Assembly: GCA_034766995.1 (NCBI GenBank)
Contig: CM068313.1
Location: 30,036,825 to 30,100,824 of the forward strand
Length of the DNA stretch: 64,000 nt
Source: Acanthacorydalis orientalis
Taxonomy: Eukaryota; Arthropoda; Insecta; Megaloptera; Corydalidae
Direction: 5' to 3'
The position numbers and the translations under genes are program-made. The notes under the pieces were generated by a model that saw only the letters and a program-made list of their open reading frames with translations, was not told where the DNA came from and made no database searches. This document shows, one piece after another, positions 36,595-49,429 of the stretch. Position 1 is the first letter of the stretch; each line of letters starts with the position of its first letter.

Positions 36595-37792
36595 TAAAGT
36601 GTACAAGTTAATTCGATGCCCTTTTTATAGAAAATGAATTTCTATTTAAGAAAAATGACATATTTCAAACCCTAAAATATGCCCCATTATTGTGTATAAC
36701 TTATCTTTATCAGCCAGGTAACTTACGAATCCCTTGTAGAAAAAATGATGGTGACTTTGGTCAATGATCGCTAGTATTCTAGCCCAAACAATCCAACTTC
36801 TTGGCCCAATGAATAATTGACGTCTTTAGCCTCTTTCGCGATGTGCGTCGGAGCATTGTTGTGTTGCACAATGACTTGTCTCGTTCCTTCGCCAGTGAAT
36901 CGTCTTTTTCTCTCTAATATTCATTGTCTTTTTATCTTATCATTATTCAAATGGATGGTTTGTTGTTGGTAACACTGAATTTAGAGTAACCAGGTTAGAG
37001 TAACTCATAATACACCACCCCCTTAATATACCATCAAATACACAATAATATTTTTTGGTGTAAATATTTGGTTTTGGAGTCTATTTCGATAGTTCACCGG
37101 GAATAATCCGTAATTTTAGGCACTTAAGATTGTAGTACAGAACTCATTTTTGATCCCCACTTACAAATTTATGCAAAAATTCCTTCCTTTTGAAAATTTT
37201 GAACAAAGACATAAAATTATCTTTTCTTTTTCTTTCCTTATCTTATCTTTTTTTGTTTTGCGTGCAGAGCTCAAGTGAAAACCATTAGCTTAGCATTTAA
37301 AATTTCCCCAGCCGATATGAACTATATAAAATTACTTGCTGGGTAACTCTGAGTTGTTGAGCGAATTTCTGTTCAGTCTGAGCGAAATTATCACTTAACA
37401 GCTACTCAAGCTCCTCGTGCTTAAATTTTTTTGTTGCCTGAGACGTTCTTGATCAAAAAGATCAAAATCATTATTCTAAACTATTTGAAACCATTTTCTG
37501 GATGTTTTATGTATCACAACACCTCACAAAACTGAACAAATGATTGTCGTAGCTTCGACAGATTTTTTTTCGATTAAAATGCGAAAAGTATATAATGCAC
37601 AAAATTATGCTTTTCGCACGCCATAGTGTTTATTATTATTTTGTAAGGTTATGTCAACTGCTTGTCCAAGATATGTAGTGTTTTTAAATGTTAAAGTCGA
37701 CACTTCAAAATTCTAAAACGTTGAGATAATATTTTAATTTAAAGTAGAATAATGACTGATTCAATTTAAGGGCACCGAACTAAATTGTGTAC

Positions 37793-37796
<4 letters not shown>
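36595..37796 (-). mobile_element. decayed full-length mariner transposon
   Basis: The left end TAAAGTGTACAAGTTAATTC and the complement of the right end TTAGGTACACAATTTAGTTC align without gaps over 26 bp with about 18 identities, and both are flanked by TA. The 1.2-kb length fits a complete mariner (usually about 1.3 kb). The interior holds a transposase relic on the minus strand. The element sits between two long (TA)n tracts, consistent with TA-specific insertion into a microsatellite. Confidence 0.88.
36640..37624 (-). pseudogene. mariner transposase pseudogene
   Basis: Minus-strand reading with several frameshifts and stops. Recognisable family segments in order: MACEKHNFVHYILFAF (start at 37,624), NNDFDLFDQERLRQQKN, FKHEELE and FAQTEQKFAQQLRVTQQ (helix-turn-helix region), FLHKFVSGDQK followed by a stop where mariners have GDEKW, GVVYYELL, RQVIVQHNNAPTHIAKEAKD (normally H-D-N-A, the second catalytic Asp now Asn), and QGIRKLPGR near the C-terminus. 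The disruption is extensive, so it is inactive and old. The exact subfamily was not determined. Confidence 0.88.
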
Positions 37797-37856
<60 letters not shown>

Positions 37857-37872
37857 TATGTATGTATATATA
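37797..37872. repeat. (TA)n microsatellite bordering the mariner
   Basis: About 55 bp of pure TA then CATATATATGTATGTATATA, starting at the right end of the mariner. Confidence 0.95.
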
Positions 37873-37874
37873 AG

Positions 37875-38140
37875 GACTGAGAGTTTGTTAGTAGGCACAG
37901 ACGTGTTAAAAATTCAATATTTTCAGGTAGAGCGGTCATTTGCTTTGGGTTGTGAATCCGAGCACTGAGGTTGACAATCCGAATTGATAAAGAGCATCAT
38001 TTGCATAACCGGCCTGCGCCAGTGATCTCTATAAAGCACTGGCCTGTTAGTATGGACACTACCGGACAATAAATGTCCACATTTGTTGATAAATCGTCAC
38101 CTCTATCTAATTTCACACTCAAGCTTGTTTATTGGTTGAA
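37875..38140. other. low-AT noncoding block
   Basis: Contains GTTAGTAGGCACAGACGTG, GGTAGAGCGGTCATTTGC, TTGCATAACCGGCCTGCGCC and GGACACTACCGGACAATAAA. It has no frame or element signature I recognise. Candidate regulatory DNA or an unclassified repeat. Confidence 0.3.
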
Positions 38141-38640
38141 ATTAATTACCTAATTTTTTAATTTTTTTTATAGTGCACTCGGTTTGTATATAAATTATTA
38201 GTTTGGGTTAAACAATTTTTTATCATGGAGTCTAATGAAGTCATTTTTCTTTATATTTAACAGATTTTAAGTATTTAACAAATTGAATTTTTAGGTTTTT
38301 TGGATATTAGAAAATAATCGTTTAAGATAATTTATTCTAATCGAAGATATATATATATATATATATATATAAAATAAGGTCCTGAGTGAAATAAATTTAA
38401 AACAAAAATATTTAAACCGTAAATTGAAAAATTATAAACACAAAATATTTTATATAATACTTTATCTATTTTAATAGCTATTATTATAATAAAAAATAAT
38501 AATATAATAAAATTATTAAAAAGACGTAACCACACACACACACACATATGTATATATATATATAAACACTGACACAAACAAGTATGTGTGTATACATCAA
38601 TATTTTTTAATAATTTATAGAATAAACCTTATATTTGTAT
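38141..38640. other. AT-rich noncoding stretch
   Basis: (TA)n at 38,347-38,370 and (CA)n(TA)n at 38,531-38,563; nothing else. Confidence 0.5.
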
Positions 38641-38642
38641 AA

Positions 38643-38885
38643 TCAGATAATAATTTCAAGATTCGAATGATATAAAAATCGGCAACAAAGAAAAACAAAA
38701 AAGCTACACCACAAATACACAGTGCGTGGGTTTATGACAACCGAAGATAAACCAATACTGCGATACAAACTGAATGAAATAAAAATGTTCGAAGTCGATA
38801 AGAAGCCAATAAGAAGGGAATTCATGGGGAGTGCGTGTCCATGTAACAAACACGTTAAGTGTCTAGTGCTGGCATTAAACATTTC
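38643..38885. other. low-AT block, 79-codon minus-strand frame
   Basis: The block is less AT-rich and free of simple repeats, and a minus-strand frame from ATG is open for 79 codons over 38,643-38,882. The hydrophobic translation (for example FIFSFSLYRSIGLSSVVI-like) shows no recognised domain. I do not call a gene. Candidate conserved noncoding element or unknown small exon. Confidence 0.2.
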
Positions 38886-39059
38886 CTTTAAAAGATAACG
38901 ATTTATTTTTAATTAACGAAACTCAGATTGATTTGAATCAATTAAATAAGAGAACATATTATTTTATTGAGTACAAGTCTATGGTATTCGAAATGAGGAT
39001 ATTTTGTTATTCAAATAAATAAATGATTATTTTTATTGGCTTACGTACTCGTGAACGTT

Positions 39060-39160
39060 GATATATCCATACATACATACACACATACCACATACACACA
39101 TACATATATACAACCATACATACATACATATTTAAATATATATATATATATATATATACA
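39060..39160. repeat. (CATA)n/(CA)n/(TA)n compound microsatellite
   Basis: CATACATACATACACACATACC blocks followed by (TA)n. Confidence 0.9.
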
Positions 39161-39759
39161 ATATGAACAAATGAATATAATTTTAATATATGCGGATTAA
39201 GAAAAGATATGAAAATTTAAATATTTGTAGTAAGTGAACTTTAATTTTATTATAAGTAATGAAATTAACAAACTTTAAGTATAAATGTTATATTCAATGT
39301 TCTCATTGTTTTTTTCATAATTTTATGACAAAATATTCAAATTTTTTCACATTCTTAAAAACAAAAGAATTAAGAAATGTAAACTAAACAATTTAATTAA
39401 TAATAGTATTTAGTCATTTATATATTTCTGAAATAAACTTGTGACAAAATAATCAGTATATTTATTAAAGGAAAATAATGTTATATATATATATAAATAT
39501 GTATATATATGATAAAGTATATAATACCTAATGTAATCTATCTTGCATTGATTTTGAAAAAAACATGTTTAACATTACTTCAATGATCAAGGATACCGTA
39601 ATGAATTTTGAGGTTAGTTCTTTGAATAATTAAAAAGAAACAAGTATTAATCTATAATTTTTTAACATATATATTAATTCCAAATAAAATAAAATTATTA
39701 ATAATCATAATCGTAAAAACAAATAGACCATGAACTTTTAGTACATTAAATGATAAAAT
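39161..39759. other. AT-rich noncoding stretch
   Basis: Only short TA runs near 39,482-39,510. Confidence 0.5.
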
Positions 39760-40085
39760 TATTTACGTAGATCCGTCACATAATCTTCAAAATCTACACT
39801 CGTACCAAGTACCTACAAAATTCATCTTTTTTGAACAAAGACTACTTTAAATTCTGAAGTTGTCTCGAACGATCTTAACGTCTAATCGTATCATTGACAT
39901 AATGTTACTTCTTTTTCAGATCACAAGAGACTGCGTGTAGAATCCCATCATCGTAAATCTAACACAATCCCCAAACGATACCTTCGAATGACGTGCTTCT
40001 TCAGTTGCTCTAAGACTTGCTCAATACTAGTTGTTATGTGTTCATTATTCTTTCGTTCTTTACTCTAATGAGCTTCTGAACGTAT
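39760..40085. other. low-AT noncoding block
   Basis: Contains CACTCGTACCAAGTACC, GTTGTCTCGAACGATC, GAGACTGCGTGTAGAATCCC and CGATACCTTCGAATGACGTGC. On the minus strand around 39,955-40,050 a short frame reads SIEQVLEQLKKHVIRRYR, which looks protein-like but is only about 38 codons between stops. No family is recognised. Confidence 0.3.
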
Positions 40086-40581
40086 TTATTTGTAACGAAT
40101 ATATATGTGTACATATATATATATATATACACACATGTATGTACTTATTGACTTAAGTTATTTTTAAAATAACATTTTATAAAATTTTATTATAAAAATA
40201 TTTTTGTTTACAAACAAAAGATGGGTTTGATGAAAATTTCTTTTTTTAATGATATAAATGCTATAATTACTATTATGCCATAATTAATATATCCATAGGT
40301 ACTGTAAATTCATGAGCTACTAAAGACTAAAGATGAAAACACAACTATTTACTTTATCGTAGCTATAGGAATAAGACTCTTACATTAAAAAAATAATAAA
40401 TATTAAATTCTTGGATTTCATTTATAAATTTTCACTTTATTTGTCTTTATAAAATCGTTTTTAAGTTCTCTTCAAGCGTTAAAATCTATCGTTTCAAATA
40501 TTTACTTGAATTCATTTTATGTCCAACGAAAATTTTGTATTGTTCTTGTTATATTTTTCAATTTTTTATTTCTTTATTTTC

Positions 40582-40629
<48 letters not shown>

Positions 40630-40897
40630 CTTATAATATTCTCTTTTTTAAATTTTTAATATTTTAAAGTAATATATCAATGTACTTTTAAAAAGATATG
40701 ATTCAGTTTTTCTGGCGGAGATTGTCTACAGTTTAAATTCAATTCACTTTTCATTCCCTAAATGGAAATATAGGTTTTACTAGGAAAGAGTGATTTTTAA
40801 GTTTGAATATTTTTTATATAAAGGGCTATAAGCATATTTTTAATATGAATTATATTTTACAGTAAATTTAAATTTAATATACCTATAAACATACGTT

Positions 40898-40934
<37 letters not shown>

Positions 40935-41390
40935 GTAAAAGAAAGAGACGGAATTCGATAGATATTGTAAATAAAGCATAGAGGATAATGACTTTTTACG
41001 AAATAAAAAATGTATCTGTTAAAAAAGTATATATATATTAATACAGTGGGAGTTTTTAAAATTATAACTGACAGATGCACCTCAATTGTACGAAATCTAA
41101 CCAAATTTATTAAACGAGGTTTGTTATTTATACAATTGCTTTAAAATTTAAATAAATATAATAAATAATAGTAAAGATAAACGTTAGAATTATTACCACA
41201 GAAAACATTAGTTATAGGTAAGCTTATAACTAAAATACGAGTATATCACTTCAAATTCAGGTTATTAAATAGAAATTCAATAAACAAAATTTAATTAAAT
41301 ATCTAAATTAAAAAAACGTAGTTATTATAATAAAATAAACAAATATTAAAAAGTTTCTTCTAAAGCATTATAGATATACACTCAATAAGA

Positions 41391-41401
41391 CCCACACACA
41401 T

Positions 41402-41494
<93 letters not shown>
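41391..41494. repeat. (CA)n(TA)n compound microsatellite
   Basis: CACACACATACACACA followed by about 85 bp of TA with one GTATACACATA interruption. Confidence 0.95.
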
Positions 41495-41497
<3 letters not shown>

Positions 41498-42780
41498 GTA
41501 TTCAAAATAGAAGAATTTTTAGAAATTTCAATACGACAATATATAAATTCATGTGTTCCAACTATTAAGTACTAATGTATAAAATGAATTAATATTCAAA
41601 AAAAAAAACAAATTAATTAAATTTTACTCAGCATTTTCTGAAAAAAGTGAATAAATATATGTTTATCATTTATTCTCTTAAAACAATATGTGTTGCTTAA
41701 GAACTCATTAAACAAGTATTAAATATGTTTTATTTGTACACTATTTCTAATTGACTTTTCCATATTTTATTATGTTCTCTAATCAAATGTATTCTTGTAT
41801 GTATAATTATAATTAAATTACATAAGTATTGTAATTACAGCAAGAAAAGATTCAGAGATATAAATTTTATAGCAATAATCATGTTTCTGTGTTCGTACAG
41901 AAGGTTGTGACTATTCATGATAATAGTATGTAATAATAAAATTTTATATAAAACTCGAAGATGGAATAAACGATAATATTAAATGAATCATTTAATGTAC
42001 AATTGGTTTTGTTTAATTAGTACAACTGTCAATGTTAAATTCATTATGTATTGTTTATTCGGTATTTATTTTAAATATATATTTTATGAACTTAAAATTC
42101 ATCTTATTATATATTAATTGAAAACATGTAATGAAATTAGATAAAATCTTTTGAAAATAGGACTTCAAGTGTTATAAATATTTTTTTTAAAATGCCAACA
42201 AAAAAATCAATAAAAAAAATAATACGATTTCATTATTACATGAAATTTTTTTTTATTTCACTGCTATTTTTTAATAATGTCATTTATCAAACACAACCCC
42301 CAAAAAATGAGAAAGCAGTGCTAAAAATACATAAAAACTATTAAAATAAATAAGGAAACCTACATACATATAATATTTTTCCACAAACAAAATAATTTAT
42401 TTTTTAATTTCGGAAATTATTTTTGCACAATATATGAAAAAGAACATTTCAATTAATAAAATTAACTTAAACTAAATATAATTTTCATGTAGATATAAAA
42501 GTCAAATAAATGAACTGAAAAAGTATTTATATCAACGATTCCTTCTATATATAAGGCCTGATTTAAAAATTATGTAAAATTTTTAAACTCATTCACATCA
42601 ATTTCAATGTAAATATCTTAATTACTGAACAAATTTAATTAACAATTTTTACTGTTCACTAAAAATTAAAACGATTTGACTTGATAGCCAAAGATTGGTG
42701 TAACTAAAGCTCACTATTTATGCAAATGAAATAGTCTACTGAATTTTAATTGTTATTTGTCGACTGGAAAGTGTTACTTC

Positions 42781-42781
42781 T

Positions 42782-42850
<69 letters not shown>
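42781..42850. repeat. (TA)n microsatellite
   Basis: About 70 bp of TA with one ACATA break. Confidence 0.95.
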
Positions 42851-42851
<1 letters not shown>

Positions 42852-43184
42852 AGGGATTTTAATTTGTTAGCACGGAAACGTAACGATTGAATTTAATTTC
42901 ATTCAGTGATTTATATAAAACGTGTTTTTCGGATGATATTAAACTGATAAGTGTTTAAAAATAGTGTTAATTAGGTACAACTTAATCTGAAACCAGTTGT
43001 AGGTATATATGTAGAAACGGTTTTATGTTAACGTTGTTCAATTTTAGAGATTACTGATTTTTTTCATGTTTTATTTAGATATATTGACAAAATTCTATCG
43101 TTTGTTTTATTGGTCAACGTTTAATACAAACTTAAAGGTTATTGTCACTATTGTTTATTTGTTGCTTAATGAAATAAATTAACA

Positions 43185-43228
<44 letters not shown>

Positions 43229-43650
43229 TTATTTAAAACAAAACGCAAAATAAAATGAATATGTATTATTCATTTAGTGTAATAATATTATGATATAAAT
43301 CATTAATATAATGGAAAAAAACTTTGAAAACAAAAATACCACAAAAAATTATTTATTTTATTATATTACTTCAAAAATAAAGAATAAATTATCTTGAAAC
43401 AACAAAACTATAAAATGTAACTTTTAACAATAAAATATATTTCAAAATTTAAAAGTTAGTTTTTGCTAGAGATTTATAAAAACCGGGTTTAGTATTTTTA
43501 AGTATCTATTATTTACTTTATAATTAAATGCTGATTAAAATATATGCTTCACACATCAATTATGGTGTAATTTGATTTTCTAGGAATTATAAAAGAGTTT
43601 TCTAGGAATTTTATAAAGTTAACAGAAAAGTTTTACAAACAAGCATTTGT

Positions 43651-43778
43651 ACATATGTGTATATATATATACATACATACATACATACATACATACGTAC
43701 GTACATACATACTTATATATATATATATGTGTGTGTGTGTATGTGTGTGTGTATGTGTGTGTGTATGTACATACATAT
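43651..43778. repeat. (CATA)n ... (TG)n compound microsatellite
   Basis: TA, then ten or so ACAT units including ACGTACGTACAT, then TA, then (TG)n broken by TATG units. Confidence 0.95.
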
Positions 43779-44378
43779 AAACAATTTTTTACTATTTTTC
43801 ATACCTTTCATTGAACGTTTATAAACAATAAATATTTAATCAATAAAAAAGAACAAATGGTTACAAAAAGTAACTTCGTTTTCAATACAATTAAAAATAT
43901 TAAATTGTTAGTATAAGTAACTTCCAGTACCTGTAAACTAATTTAATACGAAATAAACTGACTTTTTTCGGAATTAATGAGACAAAATTCTATTAATAGT
44001 TCGTAATAAATTAAATAGCAATAAATAGTTTTATATTATTAACTTTTATAGAAATATGCTACATATTTTGCTTGTAAAAGTAATACATATATACTATTAT
44101 AAAAAAATTAATCATACACATGTAAAAAATAATAAAAAAAGTAAAATAAATAAACAATTCTACTAAAAATTGATACTATTCTTAATTTAAAATATCATAT
44201 AATTTTCTAGTATAAACATTTGTATGAATTCGTGTCGAATGTTCTTTTCATAGAGATTCGTTTATAATATTGTGTATTTCCTAGAATTTAAAAACGTTAA
44301 ATTTCATGTTTTAAAACATCATACCTTTTGTTCTACCACTTTATTACTTCGACAATTATTATATTAGATGATCTATCT

Positions 44379-44431
<53 letters not shown>

Positions 44432-45019
44432 TAAATTTGTTAATAAAAAAAGAATATCAATGGTAATAATAGAATATAATTTTATTCTATTAGCAGTGTT
44501 TAATATTTTCAAAAGATTTTGTAATTTTTTTTTAAATTAATATAATTTAAAAAATAATATTAGTTTTTGTAACAGGAAATCCAATGTACTGATTTAAGTA
44601 GTAAAATTGAATTGAGTATTAAAATTATATCAATTTATGGCTTTATTTAAAAATAATATAATATCGAAATTTTATTTTTATCTCATAAGCTTTTAATTAG
44701 AACTTCAAATATTATTAAAGACTAAATATTTTACCTGGGGTATAGTTATAAAAAATAAAACGGAAATATTATTTAAATAATGTTTACTCTTCAATGTACA
44801 TCTAGAAAAACAGTGACTGAGATTTAATTAATCAATTAATATGTCATAGTTGATAGTTATATGATTTTTTATAAATAGTGATTGTATACTTAAAGGAAGT
44901 ATCATAAAGTTAATATTCAAAATAAATTCAAAGACCTTGAGAATGTGTTCAAACAATTTGAAAACTTACTGCTCCAATAAAGTAATTAAATCCAAATGAA
45001 TGGAATTTTATTGAATTCC

Positions 45020-45345
45020 CATTAATAATTTATGGCTATAACATTATTCAGTGATTCGAGCATGTATATATCTCAATTGAAAATCGAAAAAAATAAAGCA
45101 TACGAAAAAACGTACATCACAACCGAACACAGTTTCAACATTAATGTAGACACCATTAAAAAAAGAGTCAAATTAAATAATTTAAAACACCAACAATAAA
45201 AGGCGTTCGTGGCCGTGTGATCGTCCAATAAAACGTCAGTGATTTATTGCGATCATATAATTGTACAGTGATTAAAAACAAGATGCTGATATTGGATGTT
45301 ATGGTGTAGTGTATGTGAAGAGTTAAGTGAAAAGAGAAGGCTCGT
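45020..45345. promoter_or_regulatory. candidate regulatory block with CAATAAA inverted sites
   Basis: Low-AT island containing GGCGTTCGTGGCCGTGTGAT. At 45,219-45,254 GATCG-TC-CAATAAA pairs with TTTATTG-CGATC around a 10-nt spacer; another CAATAAA lies at 45,194. TTTATTG/CAATAAA is the core bound by posterior Hox and Caudal proteins. Enhancer function is an inference. Confidence 0.4.
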
Positions 45346-45595
45346 GTTTTTATCCATTTACTTTGGATTCTAGTTTATAAGAATTAATTGTTTAATATTT
45401 TTTTCTTATAACTTTTATTTGTTTGTGGTCAATTTTAATATGAAAAAGAAAATAATTATATTATAAACATATATAAATATTAACTACTTAAAATTTTTTA
45501 TAATCTTTTGTCGTTGTGTTATTAGATATTTAGTGGTATGCTATAACCAAAAAGCATGTGTTATGTTTATATGATCATCATTTTGTTTAATTATG

Positions 45596-45646
<51 letters not shown>

Positions 45647-46198
45647 GTTTTGGAATTGAACTGAAAACTCATTGATTTTCCAATTGCGAGTGGTTTTAGT
45701 ATATTAGTGAACTCTTAATACAATCAATGTATTATGTACATAAAAACTAAGTATTACTGAAATATTAAAAGAACTGTTTTTGTTCTTCTTTAGAACCTAA
45801 CTGTATTTTTAACAAACTATTTTACATTTTTTCGTTGAGCATAATTACTGCGAATCATCCAAATAATTTCACATGTAATTCGAAAATTTTGAGATTTATT
45901 AGAAAAGTATGACTTATTAATTAACTGATCAATTAATAGCTATTTAATATATCTTTTTTTTAAATTTGATATTATTTAATAACGCTTAATGCTACAATTT
46001 TGAATGCAATATTTATTAGAATGAAAGTAAAACGATACTTAAGTTTTACAATACTGAAGTTATATTTGAAATAATTAAAAGTTGTGTATATATAATATAC
46101 TTATATATACATAATATATGATATATAATATAAATATAATGTAAAAAAGTATATATTTGTATACAATTGTTTCTGTGTACACATTCACACACACACAT

Positions 46199-46234
<36 letters not shown>

Positions 46235-46236
46235 TC

Positions 46237-46273
<37 letters not shown>

Positions 46274-46330
46274 GATCTGAGGATATAAAAATCGTGAATT
46301 CTATTGTATGAATGATCAAAATATATGAGT
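45346..46330. other. AT-rich noncoding stretch with TA and CA repeats
   Basis: (TA)n at 45,599-45,641 and (CA)n(TA)n at 46,184-46,275, where the TA run is duplicated together with an ATATTCAGAT unit. Confidence 0.7.
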
Positions 46331-46760
46331 TTGATGACCACAACAAGTATTGCTGATCATAAAATCAGAGGTCAATATTATGACAACATAGTATCTTTAG
46401 TTGAAATATAAATGTCTGTTTTATGACCGTGGTGATTAAGTCTTTATTGCACAAATTTATAATCATACTTCAGGAGTAAACGTATGCATTCATTATAGGA
46501 TACTTTTCTTCAGTCATAAATCAATAATGCAACAAGTATTCAGCAGGAAATAATCGCTCCTATCGTATACTTCTCAATGTTGCCACTTAAATATCAAATT
46601 TGATGAGTTGAGATGTTTACACTGCTCATTTAGTTACGAATAATTATTATTTATACTACTGCCGTTTCACATATTGTTATGTCTTTATATTATTATCTTA
46701 AAGTTGTTTCATCTTCTTAAAGTATTTAAATTATACAATATCATCTGTCGCAGAAAAAAA
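46331..46760. promoter_or_regulatory. candidate regulatory block
   Basis: Less AT-rich and repeat-free. Contains TTTTATGACCGTGGTGATTA, TCTTTATTGCACAAAT, AGTCATAAATCAATAATGC and GGAAATAATCGCTCC, several of them homeodomain- or Hox-like. Inference only. Confidence 0.3.
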
Positions 46761-48000
46761 CAACAGGTTTGATTTTTACTTGTCTCAAATTACAAAAAGA
46801 TTACAAAAACATTTAATATTTTAAATAAATGCTAATCCACAGCAAATATATATATATATATAATATCTCTTACGTGTAATTTTATAATTTTTAAAAAATA
46901 TTTATAAATCACCTTATATCTAAAGATCAATAACTGAATGAATTATTTTAAAAACAAATATATTTTGCCTTTGAATCTTTTTAAGTAAATTAAAATAAAT
47001 TCTTTTTATTGTAAAACGTTTTTACAATCAATTTGTCAATTTTGTATATATGATTTTAAATATAGATTAATTACCTATTTATTCACCAAAAAATATATTT
47101 AATTGTGTCTTTAATCTAATGGTTATTCAATGGAAATAGAAATAACATCCCAAATATTTTTATAACCTAAGTTATAAAAAAGTATATAACTTATAGTAAA
47201 TAAGTTTATTTGAATTGAATATTTTATATTCACATTTAGAACAATTGTAAATGCTGTTATATGTTAAATTAAAAAAAATACGTTATCACATTAACAGAAA
47301 CTCCATAATAGCTAAAAAATATTTTTTTGTTTTTAAAATTCCTATATCTAGATTAGACTTTGATATCCATAAAAGTATCGTTTCAAGGATTTATAAATGT
47401 AATAAATTTAAACGAACATATATTTCTACAAAAATTATTTTTTTAAAAAAACGATCAATTTTTCCATTAATAACTGAAATACTATATAATAAAAATAATA
47501 GAGTGAGCAAATAAAGATGATATAAGAAATAATTTAACTCTTTAGATTGTATATATATATATATAATAAAAGTAAATGTTTAAATAAATAATTTTATATT
47601 TCATATGAATATACTAAAATTCACCACACACATTTAGAGACAAACTGTAACACTATATATAATAGAATAAATCAATTTCGAATTACTAAGGAATTCATCT
47701 GAGATTAACAAGCTATTTTTTATGTTATATTAACATGTGACTCATCATTTTCCTAAATGATTGTTTTGAACGCTTAATAAGCTCTGGTCTTCGAAACGTA
47801 CTTAAATAACTTAAATAAAAAACTGATCACTATATACAAATATAAAATGTTTTAATTGCAATCAGAAAAATGTTTCTGTTACATCATATTTATACTCCTT
47901 CAAACACTTCTTTCAGTTTATACTGTGTAAGTATTTATATACTTTAACAAATTTGATTTTTTCCCTTTATTTTTGTAACTATGAATGAGACAATTATTCT

Positions 48001-48062
<62 letters not shown>

Positions 48063-48300
48063 TTTAAATCTATGTCATGATCAAAAATTTAACTAAGTTT
48101 ATAATTCAATTAAGGACAATATTACTAATTTCAAGGTAAAAATTAAAACTACTGTTATGAGTATAGAATTAATCATAGTTATTAATATTAGTTAAAAAAT
48201 AAACTGTTTCAGTACCAACTGTTATTTTATATCAAAAATATAATTTACTTTTTCTGAAGAATATTTTTAAAATAAATTAATTACATATATAAATTATATT

Positions 48301-48307
48301 ACATATA

Positions 48308-48344
<37 letters not shown>

Positions 48345-48431
48345 ATATATATACATATATATGTGTGTATATATATACATATATATGTATATATATATAT
48401 ACATATATGTATATATATATATATGTATATG

Positions 48432-48483
<52 letters not shown>
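48301..48483. repeat. long (TA)n/(TATG)/(ACATA) microsatellite array
   Basis: About 180 bp built of TA runs, with the unit ATATATGTGTGTATATATAC occurring twice in tandem. Tyr-Ile-rich open frames are artefacts. Confidence 0.95.
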
Positions 48484-48485
<2 letters not shown>

Positions 48486-48944
48486 TATTTGTGTAGAATA
48501 GACGATTCGTGTTACATCTATATAGCTGGCAAACGAATATAATTAAATAAAATTAAACAAACTCGTTCTCAAAGAAATTAACAGCATACTCTGAAAATTA
48601 AAAATTACAATCATTGTGACCAAAGAATGACACAAAAGAATGAATATTCGACGCGTTAAAAGTAATTATCTAATTATGTCACTCACAAAACAATAACACG
48701 TGGAAAACTACAAGATGTTTTATACATGATAAACGTTTTTCATTAGAATTTCTTAGAAAATGTGCAAGCATACAGAAATGTAATTGCTAAGCTTAGTGTA
48801 TCTGACTTTTGGTTCTTCTGAAACATATAATTAAGTATAGTTAGCTGTTATAATTATTATTTCTGTATCTAATCACAGTCAGGTGAACAAAATATTAGAG
48901 TATTTTATAAAATACAAAATAACAGTTTTGTCTGTAATATCCAT

Positions 48945-48965
48945 CCACACACAAACACACATACG

Positions 48966-49017
<52 letters not shown>

Positions 49018-49062
49018 TGTGTGTGCGTGAATGTATGAATGTGTGTGTTTGTATATATAATG
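48945..49062. repeat. palindromic (CA)n(TA)n(TG)n microsatellite
   Basis: (CA)-rich left side with ATACGCACACACACA, central TA run of about 40 bp, and right side TATGCGTGTGTGTGCG. The two flanks are near reverse complements, so the whole tract can fold as one hairpin. Confidence 0.9.
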
Positions 49063-49288
49063 TTTTCATTATTTGCAAAATTTTATTTTTAGATGAATTG
49101 AATTTAGCATATTGTAACATAAGAAATTATCATATTTTGAATGATGTTTAATCATAATAACTCATGAAAAATGTTTATATTCAAATTCTATTTCTTTTCC
49201 ACTTAATTATGATTTTTTACTGGGTAAATGGTTAAAAATTGAATATTATCTCTGAAATTCATAGAGTATTAACCTTATTTTCAAGTAT

Positions 49289-49345
<57 letters not shown>

Positions 49346-49397
49346 ACATATTGAATAAATTTATAAATGACAATGCATCAACTGCACATTTGAGTAA

Positions 49398-49429
<32 letters not shown>

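Larger units (their letters stand above)
40086..45015. other. AT-rich noncoding stretch rich in microsatellites
   Basis: No gene. Beside the longer repeats listed separately it holds (TA)n at 40,586-40,624, 40,901-40,930, 43,191-43,225 and (TA)n(GA)n at 44,382-44,431. Confidence 0.6.

Noticed and set aside
38643..38882. 79-codon minus-strand frame
   Set aside because: Not tied to any known family; hydrophobic translation is expected for AT-rich DNA. Left as a low-confidence block.
47251..47514. 87-codon Lys/Ile-rich frame
   Set aside because: Composition follows AT-rich background and no domain, partner exon or conserved start is visible.
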